From contig NZ_JACNML010000005.1 in NCBI RefSeq assembly GCF_020005365.1, positions 186,001 through 250,000 of the forward strand: a DNA stretch of 64,000 bases, read 5' to 3'. The position numbers and the translations under genes were made by a program. The notes below the pieces were generated by a model. It was not told the origin of the DNA. It saw only the letters and a list, made by a program, of their open reading frames with translations, and did not search any database. Within the stretch, counting starts at the first letter, position 1, and each line of letters begins with the position of its first letter. This document shows, piece by piece, positions 53,828 through 62,215 of the stretch. This stretch comes from Kangiella shandongensis. Lineage in GTDB: Bacteria > Pseudomonadota > Gammaproteobacteria > Enterobacterales > Kangiellaceae.

Positions 53828-56113
53828 ATGTCATTTAAATTGAAGATGGCTTGTACCGCTACATTATTAGCCATGGGCGTTTCAGCTCATGCAGCGGGCG
53901 AGCTTGGAAAAACAACAATCACGGCTCCAGCAGCTGAAGACGGTAAACAGCGCGTTATCGTTAAATTCAAACCGGGTCACGGTAAATCAGCTAAATCCAT
54001 GGCGATGAAAGCTGGTGCTTCATTAAAAGTAGACCTGAAGCAACATAACGCTTTCGCGATCGAAGTATCACCAAAAGCGCTACAGGGTTTGCGCAACAAC
54101 CCTAACGTTCTATATGTCGAGCCAGACGTAAAACGTAAACTTCTTTCGACTAACTTAAATACTACTGAAGTTGAGCCTTGGGGTATTTCGAGTGTTGAAG
54201 CGGATATCGTTTCAGATAGTAACGCGGGTAACCGTACGGTTTGTATTATTGACTCGGGTTATGATCTTAATCACTCAGACCTATCAACCAATAGTGTTGA
54301 TGGTACCAATGACTCAGGTACGGGTAACTGGTATGAAGCGGGCGGTTCGCACGGTAGTCACGTAGCCGGTACGATTGCTGCCGTAACTAATGGTTCAGGT
54401 GTCGTTGGTGTTAACCCTAACGGTAATATCAACCTGCACATCATTAAAGTATTCAATGAGTCCGGTTGGGGTTACTCTTCAGACTTAGTCAACGCAGTTG
54501 ATGATTGTGTGGCAAACGGTGCTAACGTTGTGAGCATGAGTTTGGGTGGCGGAGCCTCGTCAACTACTGAAGCAAATGCATTTACTAACCACTATAACAA
54601 TGGTGTGTTGAGCATTGCAGCAGCTGGTAACGATGGTGATTCGACTCACTCTTATCCTGCATCTTATGACAACGTTGTCTCTGTAGCAGCTACAGATGAA
54701 AATAACCAGCACGGTTATTTTTCACAGTACACGGATCAGGTTGAATTATCTGGTCCAGGTGTAGCCATTTTATCATCAGTAGATGGTGACGGTTCGCTTG
54801 GTCAATTAGATGTTGGTGGCGTGGATTATTTTGCAGACGGCGTTGTTGTACCAAACTTCTATAACAGTAGCCTTAGTCCTGATCCTGCAGGTATTGCTGG
54901 CTCAGCGTCAGGTACGATAGAAGCATGTTCTTCTACAAGCTGCCCTGACATGACGGGTAATATTTGTGTGATTGAACGTCGCGATCTTGAAGATGGCTCG
55001 GGTAGCTCAACAGAAGCGAAATATCCTGAGTTCAACTCTGTAGAAGCGTGTGCTGATGCAGGTGCTGAGGGTGTTGTCGTTTATAGTCGCTCAGAGCGTC
55101 CATCGCTAGAAGTTCCATTCTTGATCGACTTCAATAGCAAAATTGAAGGTATGCCAGTGGTCACGGTTAATCGTGCTACAGGTCTAGATTTGGTCAGTAA
55201 GGCTGGTCAAAATGCAACGCTTTCTGTTGCAACCGGTCAAGACTGGGCTTATTACAATGGTACTTCGATGGCAACGCCTCACGTTAGTGGTGTAGCGGCG
55301 CTTGTATGGAGCCATCATCCATCATGTACTGCGGCTGAGATTCGCCAGGTACTGAAAGATACAGCGCTAGACATAGACGTTGCGGGTCGTGATAACCGTA
55401 CGGGTTATGGTCTGGTAAAAGCACAAGCGGCAGTTGACTATTTAGACGCTAACGGCTGTGCGGGTGGCACAGAACCACCATCAAGTGGTAATGAGCTGAG
55501 CAAAGGCGTTGCGGAAACTAACCTAAGCGGTGCTCAAGGTTCAGAAGTTTTCTATACCTTTGAAGTACCAGCGGGTGCAACAGATCTAAACTTCGATATG
55601 TCTGGCGGTTCTGGTGATGCTGACCTTTACGTTAAGTTCGGTTCACAGCCAACTACTTCTGACTATGACTGTCGTCCTTGGAAAAGTGGTAACACAGAAA
55701 ACTGTAACTTTGCTTCGCCACAGGAAGGCACTTATCACGTGATGATCCGTGGCTACTCAAGCTACTCAGGCGTAAGCTTGGTTGCTGACTATACAGACGG
55801 TGGTTCAGATCCTGTGAACGATACGTTGAGCGAATCTAACTTGTCGGGTGCTAAGAGTAGCGAGCAGTTCTTTACGCTAGACGTGCCCGCAGGCCGTTCA
55901 ACAGTTGATATTGTCATGTCAGGTGGTTCTGGTGATGCTGACCTTTACGTTAAGTTCGGTTCACAGCCAACGACATCAAGCTATGATTGCCGTCCTTATA
56001 AGTATGGCAATGAAGAAACTTGTACCTTGAACGCACAGGAAGGCACGTATCATATCATGATTCGTGGTTACTCGAGCTACTCAGGTGTCAGTCTTCAAGG
56101 CAGCTCTAACTAA
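53828..56113 (+). CDS. Secreted S8 subtilase 1 with PA insert and two PPC domains
   Basis: A 761-aa exported serine protease. Signal peptide to about residue 24 (MACTATLLAMGVSAHAA), I9-type propeptide about 30-105 (RVIVKFKPGHGKSAK), catalytic Asp142 (IIDSGYD), His175 (GGSHGSHVAGT; Ser replaces the usual Thr of HGTH), oxyanion Asn in AAAGNDG, a PA-like insert (about 385-455), Ser480 (GTSMATPH), and two C-terminal PPC domains (about 555-645 and 665-758). ATG 53828 is chosen for its GGGGG ribosome binding site and the signal peptide. A tandem paralogue follows. Confidence 0.92.
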   Translation: MSFKLKMACTATLLAMGVSAHAAGELGKTTITAPAAEDGKQRVIVKFKPGHGKSAKSMAMKAGASLKVDLKQHNAFAIEVSPKALQGLRNNPNVLYVEPDVKRKLLSTNLNTTEVEPWGISSVEADIVSDSNAGNRTVCIIDSGYDLNHSDLSTNSVDGTNDSGTGNWYEAGGSHGSHVAGTIAAVTNGSGVVGVNPNGNINLHIIKVFNESGWGYSSDLVNAVDDCVANGANVVSMSLGGGASSTTEANAFTNHYNNGVLSIAAAGNDGDSTHSYPASYDNVVSVAATDENNQHGYFSQYTDQVELSGPGVAILSSVDGDGSLGQLDVGGVDYFADGVVVPNFYNSSLSPDPAGIAGSASGTIEACSSTSCPDMTGNICVIERRDLEDGSGSSTEAKYPEFNSVEACADAGAEGVVVYSRSERPSLEVPFLIDFNSKIEGMPVVTVNRATGLDLVSKAGQNATLSVATGQDWAYYNGTSMATPHVSGVAALVWSHHPSCTAAEIRQVLKDTALDIDVAGRDNRTGYGLVKAQAAVDYLDANGCAGGTEPPSSGNELSKGVAETNLSGAQGSEVFYTFEVPAGATDLNFDMSGGSGDADLYVKFGSQPTTSDYDCRPWKSGNTENCNFASPQEGTYHVMIRGYSSYSGVSLVADYTDGGSDPVNDTLSESNLSGAKSSEQFFTLDVPAGRSTVDIVMSGGSGDADLYVKFGSQPTTSSYDCRPYKYGNEETCTLNAQEGTYHIMIRGYSSYSGVSLQGSSN
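55607..55653 (+). repeat. 47-bp direct repeat, first copy (PPC domain 1)
   Basis: 47 bases identical to 55925-55971, 318 bp (106 codons) apart and in frame. It encodes GSGDADLYVKFGSQPT, the core of both PPC domains. Full nucleotide identity points to recent duplication or gene conversion. Confidence 0.9.
55925..55971 (+). repeat. 47-bp direct repeat, second copy (PPC domain 2)
   Basis: Second identical copy of the 47-base unit in subtilase 1; see 55607. Confidence 0.9.
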
Positions 56114-56134
56114 TTATTCTGTTAGATTGCTGAT

Positions 56135-56166
56135 AAAAAAGGTCGCTTTTAGCGGCCTTTTTTTAT
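56135..56166 (+). terminator. Intrinsic terminator after subtilase 1
   Basis: Stem GGTCGC / GCGGCC (one G-T pair) with loop TTTTA, A-run before and T7 after. Confidence 0.9.
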
Positions 56167-56222
56167 ATCAGTTCATTTTGTTGAATCTAAAATAAATCTA
56201 TTCTGTAACGGTTAGTAGCAAC

Positions 56223-56276
56223 TTTGTAAAATAATTAAGTTTATGCTTGATGCGTATACGCATTAGCTGCTTTAAT
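56223..56276 (+). promoter_or_regulatory. Promoter of subtilase 2 with upstream element
   Basis: TTGATG (56247-56252), 18-bp spacer with the palindrome CGTATACG, TTTAAT (56271-56276). TTTGTAAAATAA at 56223-56234 again starts 24 bases before the -35. Confidence 0.6.
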
Positions 56277-56285
56277 CTTCTCTCG

Positions 56286-56338
56286 CGGCTTTCACATAGG
56301 TCTTGGGACTATAAGGATAATAGAAGGTGTGAGAGTCG
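56286..56338 (+). promoter_or_regulatory. 5' leader hairpin, subtilase 2
   Basis: CGGCTTTCACA (56286-56296) pairs with TGTGAGAGTCG (56328-56338), 11 bp with two G-T pairs, beginning a few bases after the predicted start site. No T-run follows, unlike the leaders of subtilases 1 and 3. Confidence 0.5.
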
Positions 56339-56383
56339 TTAGCATATTCAAATGAAGACTCTGAAAAGAGAGGGGTAGGTATA

Positions 56384-58507
56384 ATGTCTTTTAAATTAAA
56401 GATGGCTTGCGCAGCCACTCTAGTCGCGTTGGGCGTTTCGGCTCAAGCTGCTGAGAAAGAGCGAGTAATCGTTAAATTCACACCAGGCAATGGCCAGGCG
56501 GTTAAAGCCATGGCAAAGAAAGCTGGTGGTGAGCTCAAAGTTGACCTGGCAAAGCACGATGCGTTTGCGATGGAAGTTCCAGCTCAAGCATTGAAAGGTC
56601 TGCGTAATAATCCTAACGTTGTATACGTCGAAAGCGACGTACAGCGTGAGCTACTATCAACAGATTTAAATACCACTGAGGTTGAGCCTTGGGGTATTTC
56701 TCGCGTTGAGGCCGATGTGGCTTCAGATGCGAATGCAGGTAACCGTACGGTGTGTATCATCGACTCAGGTTACGATATTCGTCATTCAGACCTGGACACC
56801 AATAACGTCTCTGGTACCAACGATTCGGGTACCGGTAACTGGTATGAGCCAGGCGGTTCGCACGGTACGCACGTAGCAGGTACGGTTGCGGGTGTTGCAA
56901 ATGGTTCTGGCGTGGTTGGTGTGATGCCGAACGGTAACGTTAATTTGCACATCATCAAAGTGTTCAATGAATCAGGCTGGGGTTACTCATCTGATCTGGT
57001 TGCAGCGGCTGACGAATGTGTTAACGCTGGTGCTAACGTGATCAGTATGAGCCTTGGTGGTTCACGCAGTAGCCGCACAGAAGACAATGCGTTCAGCAAC
57101 CATTACAGCAACGGTGTATTGAGTATCGCTGCAGCGGGTAACGATGGTAATACGGCTCATTCATATCCTGCATCGTATGACGCGGTCGTATCGATCGCTG
57201 CGGTTGACTCAGGCAACATGCATGCCAATTTCTCACAGCAAACCAATCAGGTTGAGCTGTCGGGACCGGGTGAAGCGATCCTATCAAGCGTTGGACTTGG
57301 TGATGGCTACCTTGGTCAGTTGACAGTCGGTGGTACAGACTACTTTGCTAATGGCGTGGTACCTCATACCTTCTATAACAGCAGCTTGAGCTATGACAAT
57401 GCGGGTAACGCAGGATCGGCTTCTGGCGAGCTTGGGGTTTGTACGACTTCGGGTACTTCTTATAGCTGTCCTGATATGACGGGTAAAATCTGTCTCGTTG
57501 AGCGTGGTGAGAACCAAGGTGATGATACAAGCAGTACAGAAAATAATTATCCAGAATATCGTGGTGCAGATGCCTGTGCTGACGCTGGCGCTGCGGGTAT
57601 CGTCGTATACAGTAACGCGGACCGTCCAGGTCTACAAGCACCATTTATGGTTGACTTCAATGGCAAGATCCAGGGTACTCCAACCGTATCGGTCGATCGT
57701 GCAACGGGTCTTGAGTTAGCTGGCTTGGCTGGTCAAACAGCAAGCATGTCTAAAGATGGTGGTCAGGACTGGGAATACTATAACGGTACCTCAATGGCGA
57801 CGCCTCACGTTAGTGGTGTAGCAGCACTAGTATGGAGTCACCACTCAGGTTGTAGCGCATCTGAAGTACGTTCAGCGCTACAAGCAACGGCTGAAGATCT
57901 TGATGCAGCGGGTCGTGACAATAAAACCGGTTATGGTCTAGTTAAAGCTCAAGCAGCAGTCGACTATCTGGCGACACAAAGCTGTGGCGGTGGTTCTACG
58001 ACTAATCAACCTCCTGTCGCTGACTATAGTTATAGCTGTACTGACCTAGGCTGTAGCTTCGACGGTTCAAGCAGTTCTGACAGTGACGGCAGCATTGCGT
58101 CTTATAGCTGGGACTTTGGTGATGGTAATACGGCAACGGGCTCTAACCCATCGCACACCTTTGCAGCGGCAGGTACCTATACTGTGAGCTTGACTGTAAC
58201 GGACGATGCTGGCGCAACAGATACAACGACTCAAGATGTGACCGTGTCTGATGGCTCTACGGGTGCTGATCTGAGCCTGAGCGCGAATGGTTACAAGGTG
58301 AAAGGTCGTCACCATGTGGACCTAAGCTGGAGCGGCGCGACTTCGACTAACGTTGACGTCTATCGTAACGGTAGCTTGATCGCAACAACAGCGAATGACG
58401 GTGCTTATACCGACGCGATGAATAGTCGTGGTGGTGCAGCTTACACATACAAGGTATGTGAAGCGGGTACGTCAACTTGCTCTGCAGAAGTGAATGTCGT
58501 CTTCTAA
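56384..58507 (+). CDS. Secreted S8 subtilase 2 with PA insert and PKD domain
   Basis: A 707-aa exported protease closely similar to subtilase 1 over the first about 530 residues (same signal peptide start MSFKLKMACAATL). Catalytic Asp127, His160 (HGTH) and Ser470 (GTSMATPH) are visible; a PA-like insert lies between His and Ser. The C-terminus differs: a PKD domain (about 545-625, PPVADYSYSC...YSWDFGDGNTAT) and a terminal beta-sandwich (about 630-707) resembling FN3. GAGGGG is the ribosome binding site. Tandem duplication followed by C-terminal domain exchange is the simplest history. Confidence 0.93.
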   Translation: MSFKLKMACAATLVALGVSAQAAEKERVIVKFTPGNGQAVKAMAKKAGGELKVDLAKHDAFAMEVPAQALKGLRNNPNVVYVESDVQRELLSTDLNTTEVEPWGISRVEADVASDANAGNRTVCIIDSGYDIRHSDLDTNNVSGTNDSGTGNWYEPGGSHGTHVAGTVAGVANGSGVVGVMPNGNVNLHIIKVFNESGWGYSSDLVAAADECVNAGANVISMSLGGSRSSRTEDNAFSNHYSNGVLSIAAAGNDGNTAHSYPASYDAVVSIAAVDSGNMHANFSQQTNQVELSGPGEAILSSVGLGDGYLGQLTVGGTDYFANGVVPHTFYNSSLSYDNAGNAGSASGELGVCTTSGTSYSCPDMTGKICLVERGENQGDDTSSTENNYPEYRGADACADAGAAGIVVYSNADRPGLQAPFMVDFNGKIQGTPTVSVDRATGLELAGLAGQTASMSKDGGQDWEYYNGTSMATPHVSGVAALVWSHHSGCSASEVRSALQATAEDLDAAGRDNKTGYGLVKAQAAVDYLATQSCGGGSTTNQPPVADYSYSCTDLGCSFDGSSSSDSDGSIASYSWDFGDGNTATGSNPSHTFAAAGTYTVSLTVTDDAGATDTTTQDVTVSDGSTGADLSLSANGYKVKGRHHVDLSWSGATSTNVDVYRNGSLIATTANDGAYTDAMNSRGGAAYTYKVCEAGTSTCSAEVNVVF

Positions 58508-58530
58508 TGATATTCTGCTTTGAAAGAACG

Positions 58531-58561
58531 AAAGCGAGCCCTTTGTGGCTCGCTTTTTTTT
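58531..58561 (+). terminator. Intrinsic terminator after subtilase 2
   Basis: Perfect stem AAAGCGAGCC / GGCTCGCTTT, loop CTTTGT, followed by a T-run. Confidence 0.95.
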
Positions 58562-58937
58562 GTGATGGAAGTCTGTGATGGCGTGATTTCGGGGGGAGCA
58601 GGCATGCTGCTAATCAAAGCTGGACGATTTTATCGGTTTTGAAGACATGACCAATGTAGTAGAAGCAATTAAGCAGTCATAAAACAATATGCCCCGGGAG
58701 ATTATCCTGGCTAAATACCAGCCAGTCATTAAAGCTGACTGAAGGGCGACCCATCCAAAGGAGTGTATTAGCAAATCTTAGTATACGAACCTGTTTGATC
58801 GATGGTCGTTGTCACACGGAAGATTATGAATACAGTAGTGAAAGGAATAGTGTATGGCTTATGGCGATGATGACGAATTGACGAATCAATAGAATGTAAA
58901 ATTTGTGACAAACAAGTCGGATTAGTAAATTTGCCAG
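58562..58937. other. Gene-free stretch before subtilase 3
   Basis: About 375 bases without a plausible gene. I see no signal peptide, no known domain and only short broken frames. A perfect 11-base palindrome TTTGTGACAAA lies at 58902-58912, 25 bases before the -35 of the next promoter, and could be a regulator half-site. Confidence 0.5.
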
Positions 58938-58967
58938 TTGACATATCTTTACATAAATTGGTTTAAT
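58938..58967 (+). promoter_or_regulatory. Promoter of subtilase 3
   Basis: Consensus TTGACA (58938-58943), 18-bp spacer, TTTAAT (58962-58967). An inverted repeat GCATCT (58968-58973) / AGATGC (58981-58986) straddles the predicted start site and could be an operator. Confidence 0.65.
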
Positions 58968-58975
58968 GCATCTCA

Positions 58976-59032
58976 GCCTCAGATGCTATGGATAGTTCTT
59001 GAGAAATTACCATAAGCAGATGGGGCTTTTTT
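58976..59032 (+). promoter_or_regulatory. 5' leader terminator-like hairpin, subtilase 3
   Basis: GCCTCA/TGGGGC, tandem G-A, TGC/GCA, TATGG/CCATA and TTC/GAA form one long stem (58976-59026) followed by TTTTTT (59027-59032). It begins at the predicted 5' end of the mRNA and ends 38 bases before the ATG. Read as an attenuator or a 5' stabilising element. Confidence 0.65.
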
Positions 59033-59070
59033 ATTGCTTATAAAAAAGTAAATACCAAATGAGGGGTAAT

Positions 59071-60663
59071 ATGAAATTTAAAATGAAAATGGCATGTGCT
59101 GCTACTGTACTAGCTTTAGGCGCAGCTGCCCACGCTGAGCGTGTAATCGTATCGTATGACAATAACGGCCAAGGCCTGAAGAAAGGGCATGACGTATTAG
59201 TTGAAGGTAATGGCTGGTTTGCAGCAGATTTAAATGAGAAGGGGAAAAGTGCCGTTCGTGGTATGAAAGGCTTCAAGAAGATGGAAAAAGACGTGAAGCG
59301 TTTCCCAATGGCAATTTGGAATGATGATCAGGGTGATCCAACTGCTGAGCAGTTAACACCTTACGCAGTATACCAGTCACAAGCGGATCAACTAGTGCTT
59401 GGTTCTGGTCAAAAAGTTTGTGTTATCGATTCTGGTATCGCTGGTGCTGACGGTGAAACTGGTGGCAAGAACAATGATTTCGATTGGACTGTAATCACCG
59501 GTGATAACGATTCGGGTACAGGCGACTGGTTCCGAGACGGCGGTCCACACGGTACTCACGTGGCGGGAACCGTAGGTGCGGCAGATAATGGTATTGGTGT
59601 TGTAGGTATGGCACCGGGCGTTCCGATGCATATCATCAAAGTATTCAATGCGTCTGGCTGGGGTTACTCTTCAGACTTGGCATACGCGGCTGATAAATGT
59701 ACTCAAGCTGGTGCAAACATTATCACCATGAGTCTCGGTGGTGGTCGTGCTAACAGTATAGAAGAGAGTGCATTCGACACTTTCACTGCAAACGGTGGTT
59801 TAGTGTTGGCTGCAGCTGGTAACGACGGTAATAACGTACGTTCATACCCTGCGGGTTATAAGTCAGTAATGATGGTTGGCGCTAACGACGCTGATAACAA
59901 CATCGCTGATTTCTCACAATACCCAGGCTGTAAAGATAAAGGCCAAACAGATGACGGTCTTTGCGTTGAAGTAACAGCAGGTGGTGTTGATACGCTATCA
60001 ACTTATCCAGCGGGCGGCGCAACGCTTTCATCGGCGACAATTGACGGTGCTGGTATTGCTTCATCAGGTATGGAAAACAACGGTGACGCCAGTGGCGACA
60101 CTTACTACATGGGGCTGGGTGATGCCACAGACGCTGGCGCTAATGGTAAAATCTGTGTGATTGACCGTGGTAGCATCAGTTTCCATGATAAAACTGCTAA
60201 CTGTGAGAACTCTGGTGGTATTGGCGCAATCATTATTAACAATGAATCAGGTATGTTGTACGGCACGCTAGGCGATACCAATACAACTACGATTCCTGTG
60301 GTGGGAACTGCACTTGAAGATCGTGACGCTATCTTAGCAGCGACAACGGCCTCTGTGTCTGTTGGTCCTAGCGATTATGGCTACATGAGCGGTACTTCAA
60401 TGGCAACACCTGCGGTAGCTGGTATCTCTGCTCTTGTTTGGTCAAATCACCCAAGTTGTTCTGGTACTGAAATCCGTAACGCTTTAAAAGCGACGGCTGA
60501 AGACCAAGGTGCTGTGGGTCGTGATGACTACTTCGGTTACGGTATCGTAAAAGCAAAAGCTGCGAGCGACTACCTGACGGCTAACGGTTGTACTGGCTCT
60601 GTCGATGATGGCAGCGGTGACGACGGTGGTTCCTGTAAAGGTGGCCCTAAAAAATGTGGCTAA
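59071..60663 (+). CDS. Secreted S8 subtilase 3 with C-terminal CKGGPKKCG motif
   Basis: A 530-aa exported protease. Signal peptide MKFKMKMACAATVLALGAAAHA is nearly that of subtilases 1 and 2. Catalytic Asp120 (VIDSGIAG), His160 (GGPHGTHVAGT) and Ser443 (GTSMATPAV) are present; a PA-like domain is around residues 340-420. No PPC or PKD domain follows. After a short Asp/Gly linker the protein ends with CKGGPKKCG and stop, a motif repeated in the protein at 62216. ATG 59071 follows GAGGGG; the ATG at 59059 precedes that site and is rejected. Confidence 0.92.
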   Translation: MKFKMKMACAATVLALGAAAHAERVIVSYDNNGQGLKKGHDVLVEGNGWFAADLNEKGKSAVRGMKGFKKMEKDVKRFPMAIWNDDQGDPTAEQLTPYAVYQSQADQLVLGSGQKVCVIDSGIAGADGETGGKNNDFDWTVITGDNDSGTGDWFRDGGPHGTHVAGTVGAADNGIGVVGMAPGVPMHIIKVFNASGWGYSSDLAYAADKCTQAGANIITMSLGGGRANSIEESAFDTFTANGGLVLAAAGNDGNNVRSYPAGYKSVMMVGANDADNNIADFSQYPGCKDKGQTDDGLCVEVTAGGVDTLSTYPAGGATLSSATIDGAGIASSGMENNGDASGDTYYMGLGDATDAGANGKICVIDRGSISFHDKTANCENSGGIGAIIINNESGMLYGTLGDTNTTTIPVVGTALEDRDAILAATTASVSVGPSDYGYMSGTSMATPAVAGISALVWSNHPSCSGTEIRNALKATAEDQGAVGRDDYFGYGIVKAKAASDYLTANGCTGSVDDGSGDDGGSCKGGPKKCG

Positions 60664-60682
60664 TCACTGATTAGCGATGTTA

Positions 60683-60710
60683 AAAAGGCAGGTTCTTACC
60701 TGCCTTTTTT
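60683..60710 (+). terminator. Intrinsic terminator after subtilase 3
   Basis: Stem AAAAGGCAGG / CCTGCCTTTT with loop TTCTTA and T-run. Confidence 0.95.
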
Positions 60711-60846
60711 ATTGTCCAGAGGTTTAATTTCTATGCGTTTTTGCATTAGATTATCTAATTGGTAAGACCAATTCACAAATAGTGCTGAATGGCTTGTTTG
60801 ATCTATTATTTGTTGTTATAAAAGGCTTGCTTTCGGATTATATAAT

Positions 60847-60877
60847 TTGATTTGAAAGTTCAGTCTATGATTTTAAT
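60847..60877 (+). promoter_or_regulatory. Candidate promoter of subtilase 4
   Basis: TTGATT (60847-60852), 19-bp spacer, TTTAAT (60872-60877), giving a short leader of about 20 bases. Resembles the shared promoter but with different spacing and no leader hairpin. Confidence 0.35.
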
Positions 60878-60904
60878 AAACAAATACTAGAGGGGTAATC
60901 TCTA

Positions 60905-62035
60905 ATGAAAAGAACTTTAATCGCCAGTGCCGTAGGAATGGCTTTTGTCTCTGCACAATCGATGGCTGTGGAACCAACCTATTCATCCAATGACGAACTC
61001 AACGTACAGAATCGTTGTATTGTGACTTTACAAGATCACTTAAATGCTTCTGAGGTGAAAGGGTTAGCTAAAGGTATGGCTAAGCGTGCAGAATCTTCGG
61101 TACGTCACGTTTATACAAACTCGATTAAAGGATTTACGGTAAACGCACCTTGCCACGCTGCAGCAAAAGCATTTGGCGGCGACATGAACATTAAACGCAT
61201 GTCTCCAGACGGTGTTGTAAGCGTCAGCTTTAAAGGTAAGCCAGGCGGCGGTGGTAACACTGGGCAAACAACACCATGGAGCGTAACACGTGTTGGTGGT
61301 GCTCAGGACGGTAGCGGTTATACTGCTTGGGTACTGGATACTGGTATTGATACCGATCACGGTGATTTGAATGTTGATGCGAGCCGTGGCTTCACTGCAT
61401 TTACTAAAGGTAAAGATGCAGATACCGATGATGGTAATGGCCACGGTACTCACGTAGCGGGTACGATTGCGGCGCTCGACAACTCACAGGACGTTGTGGG
61501 TATCGCTGCAGGCGCAACGGTTGTTCCAGTAAAAGTTCTAGATTCGCGTGGTTCTGGTTCATATTCTGGTGTTATCGCGGGTGTGGATCACGTTGCGGCT
61601 AACGCCTCGGCCGGCGACTGTGCCAACATGAGTCTGGGTGGCCCAGTGAGCCAGGAGCTTGATGATGCGGTTGAAGCGGCAGCGCAAAGCTCTGGTGCTT
61701 ACTTTGTACTAGCGGCAGGTAATGATGGTGATGACGCGAACAACTACTCGCCTGCACGCGCAAATGGCAATAACGTGTATACCATTTCTGCGACTGACTC
61801 AAGCGACAACATGCCATACTGGTCTAACTACGGTAACCCACCAGTAGATTACGCTGCACCAGGTGTTAGCATCCTGTCTCTGAAGAAAGGTGGTGGCACG
61901 ACTACCATGTCAGGAACCTCAATGGCATCACCAGCAGCCTGTGCTGTGATTATGTTGAAAAACGGTAATCCAGGCACAGACGGTACGGCTGGAAACGACC
62001 CAGATGGAAACCCGGATCCAATCGTACACCTATAA
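60905..62035 (+). CDS. Secreted S8 subtilase 4 (compact, proteinase K-like)
   Basis: A 376-aa exported protease with signal peptide (MKRTLIASAVGMAFVSAQSMA), a propeptide-like segment (about 35-115) and a compact catalytic domain: Asp145 (VLDTGIDTDH), His180 (GNGHGTHVAGT), oxyanion Asn in LAAGNDG and Ser339 (GTSMASPA). It lacks the PA insert of its neighbours and is from a different S8 subgroup. It ends soon after the catalytic Ser with a Gly/Asp-rich tail, so it is short for the family but appears whole. AGAGGGG is the ribosome binding site. Confidence 0.92.
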   Translation: MKRTLIASAVGMAFVSAQSMAVEPTYSSNDELNVQNRCIVTLQDHLNASEVKGLAKGMAKRAESSVRHVYTNSIKGFTVNAPCHAAAKAFGGDMNIKRMSPDGVVSVSFKGKPGGGGNTGQTTPWSVTRVGGAQDGSGYTAWVLDTGIDTDHGDLNVDASRGFTAFTKGKDADTDDGNGHGTHVAGTIAALDNSQDVVGIAAGATVVPVKVLDSRGSGSYSGVIAGVDHVAANASAGDCANMSLGGPVSQELDDAVEAAAQSSGAYFVLAAGNDGDDANNYSPARANGNNVYTISATDSSDNMPYWSNYGNPPVDYAAPGVSILSLKKGGGTTTMSGTSMASPAACAVIMLKNGNPGTDGTAGNDPDGNPDPIVHL

Positions 62036-62059
62036 TTATCAGCTTAAATGATGGTTAGG

Positions 62060-62085
62060 AAAGCGCTCTTCGGAGCGCTTTTTTT
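62060..62085 (+). terminator. Intrinsic terminator after subtilase 4
   Basis: Stem AAAGCGCTC / GAGCGCTTT with the stable TTCG tetraloop and T-run. Repeated at 63035. Confidence 0.95.
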
Positions 62086-62215
62086 ATGCGTCAGGATAGC
62101 GCTACATCGTAAAAACATCTGATAATGTGAACGGGTTGATTATTTTTTATACAGCGATAGGGTAAACATAGATAGGCATAAATTAGCACCATAACAACAT
62201 ATCCAGGGGGAAATC

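Noticed and set aside
58600-58760. Possible pseudogene remnant between subtilases 2 and 3
   Set aside because: Only short fragments such as KLDDFIGFEDMTNVVEAIKQS-like text in one frame; nothing matches a family I can name.
58968-58986. Anti-terminator hairpin competing with the leader hairpin of subtilase 3
   Set aside because: Its left arm (58968-58973) lies upstream of the predicted transcription start, so it would not be in the RNA; it is better read as a DNA inverted repeat.
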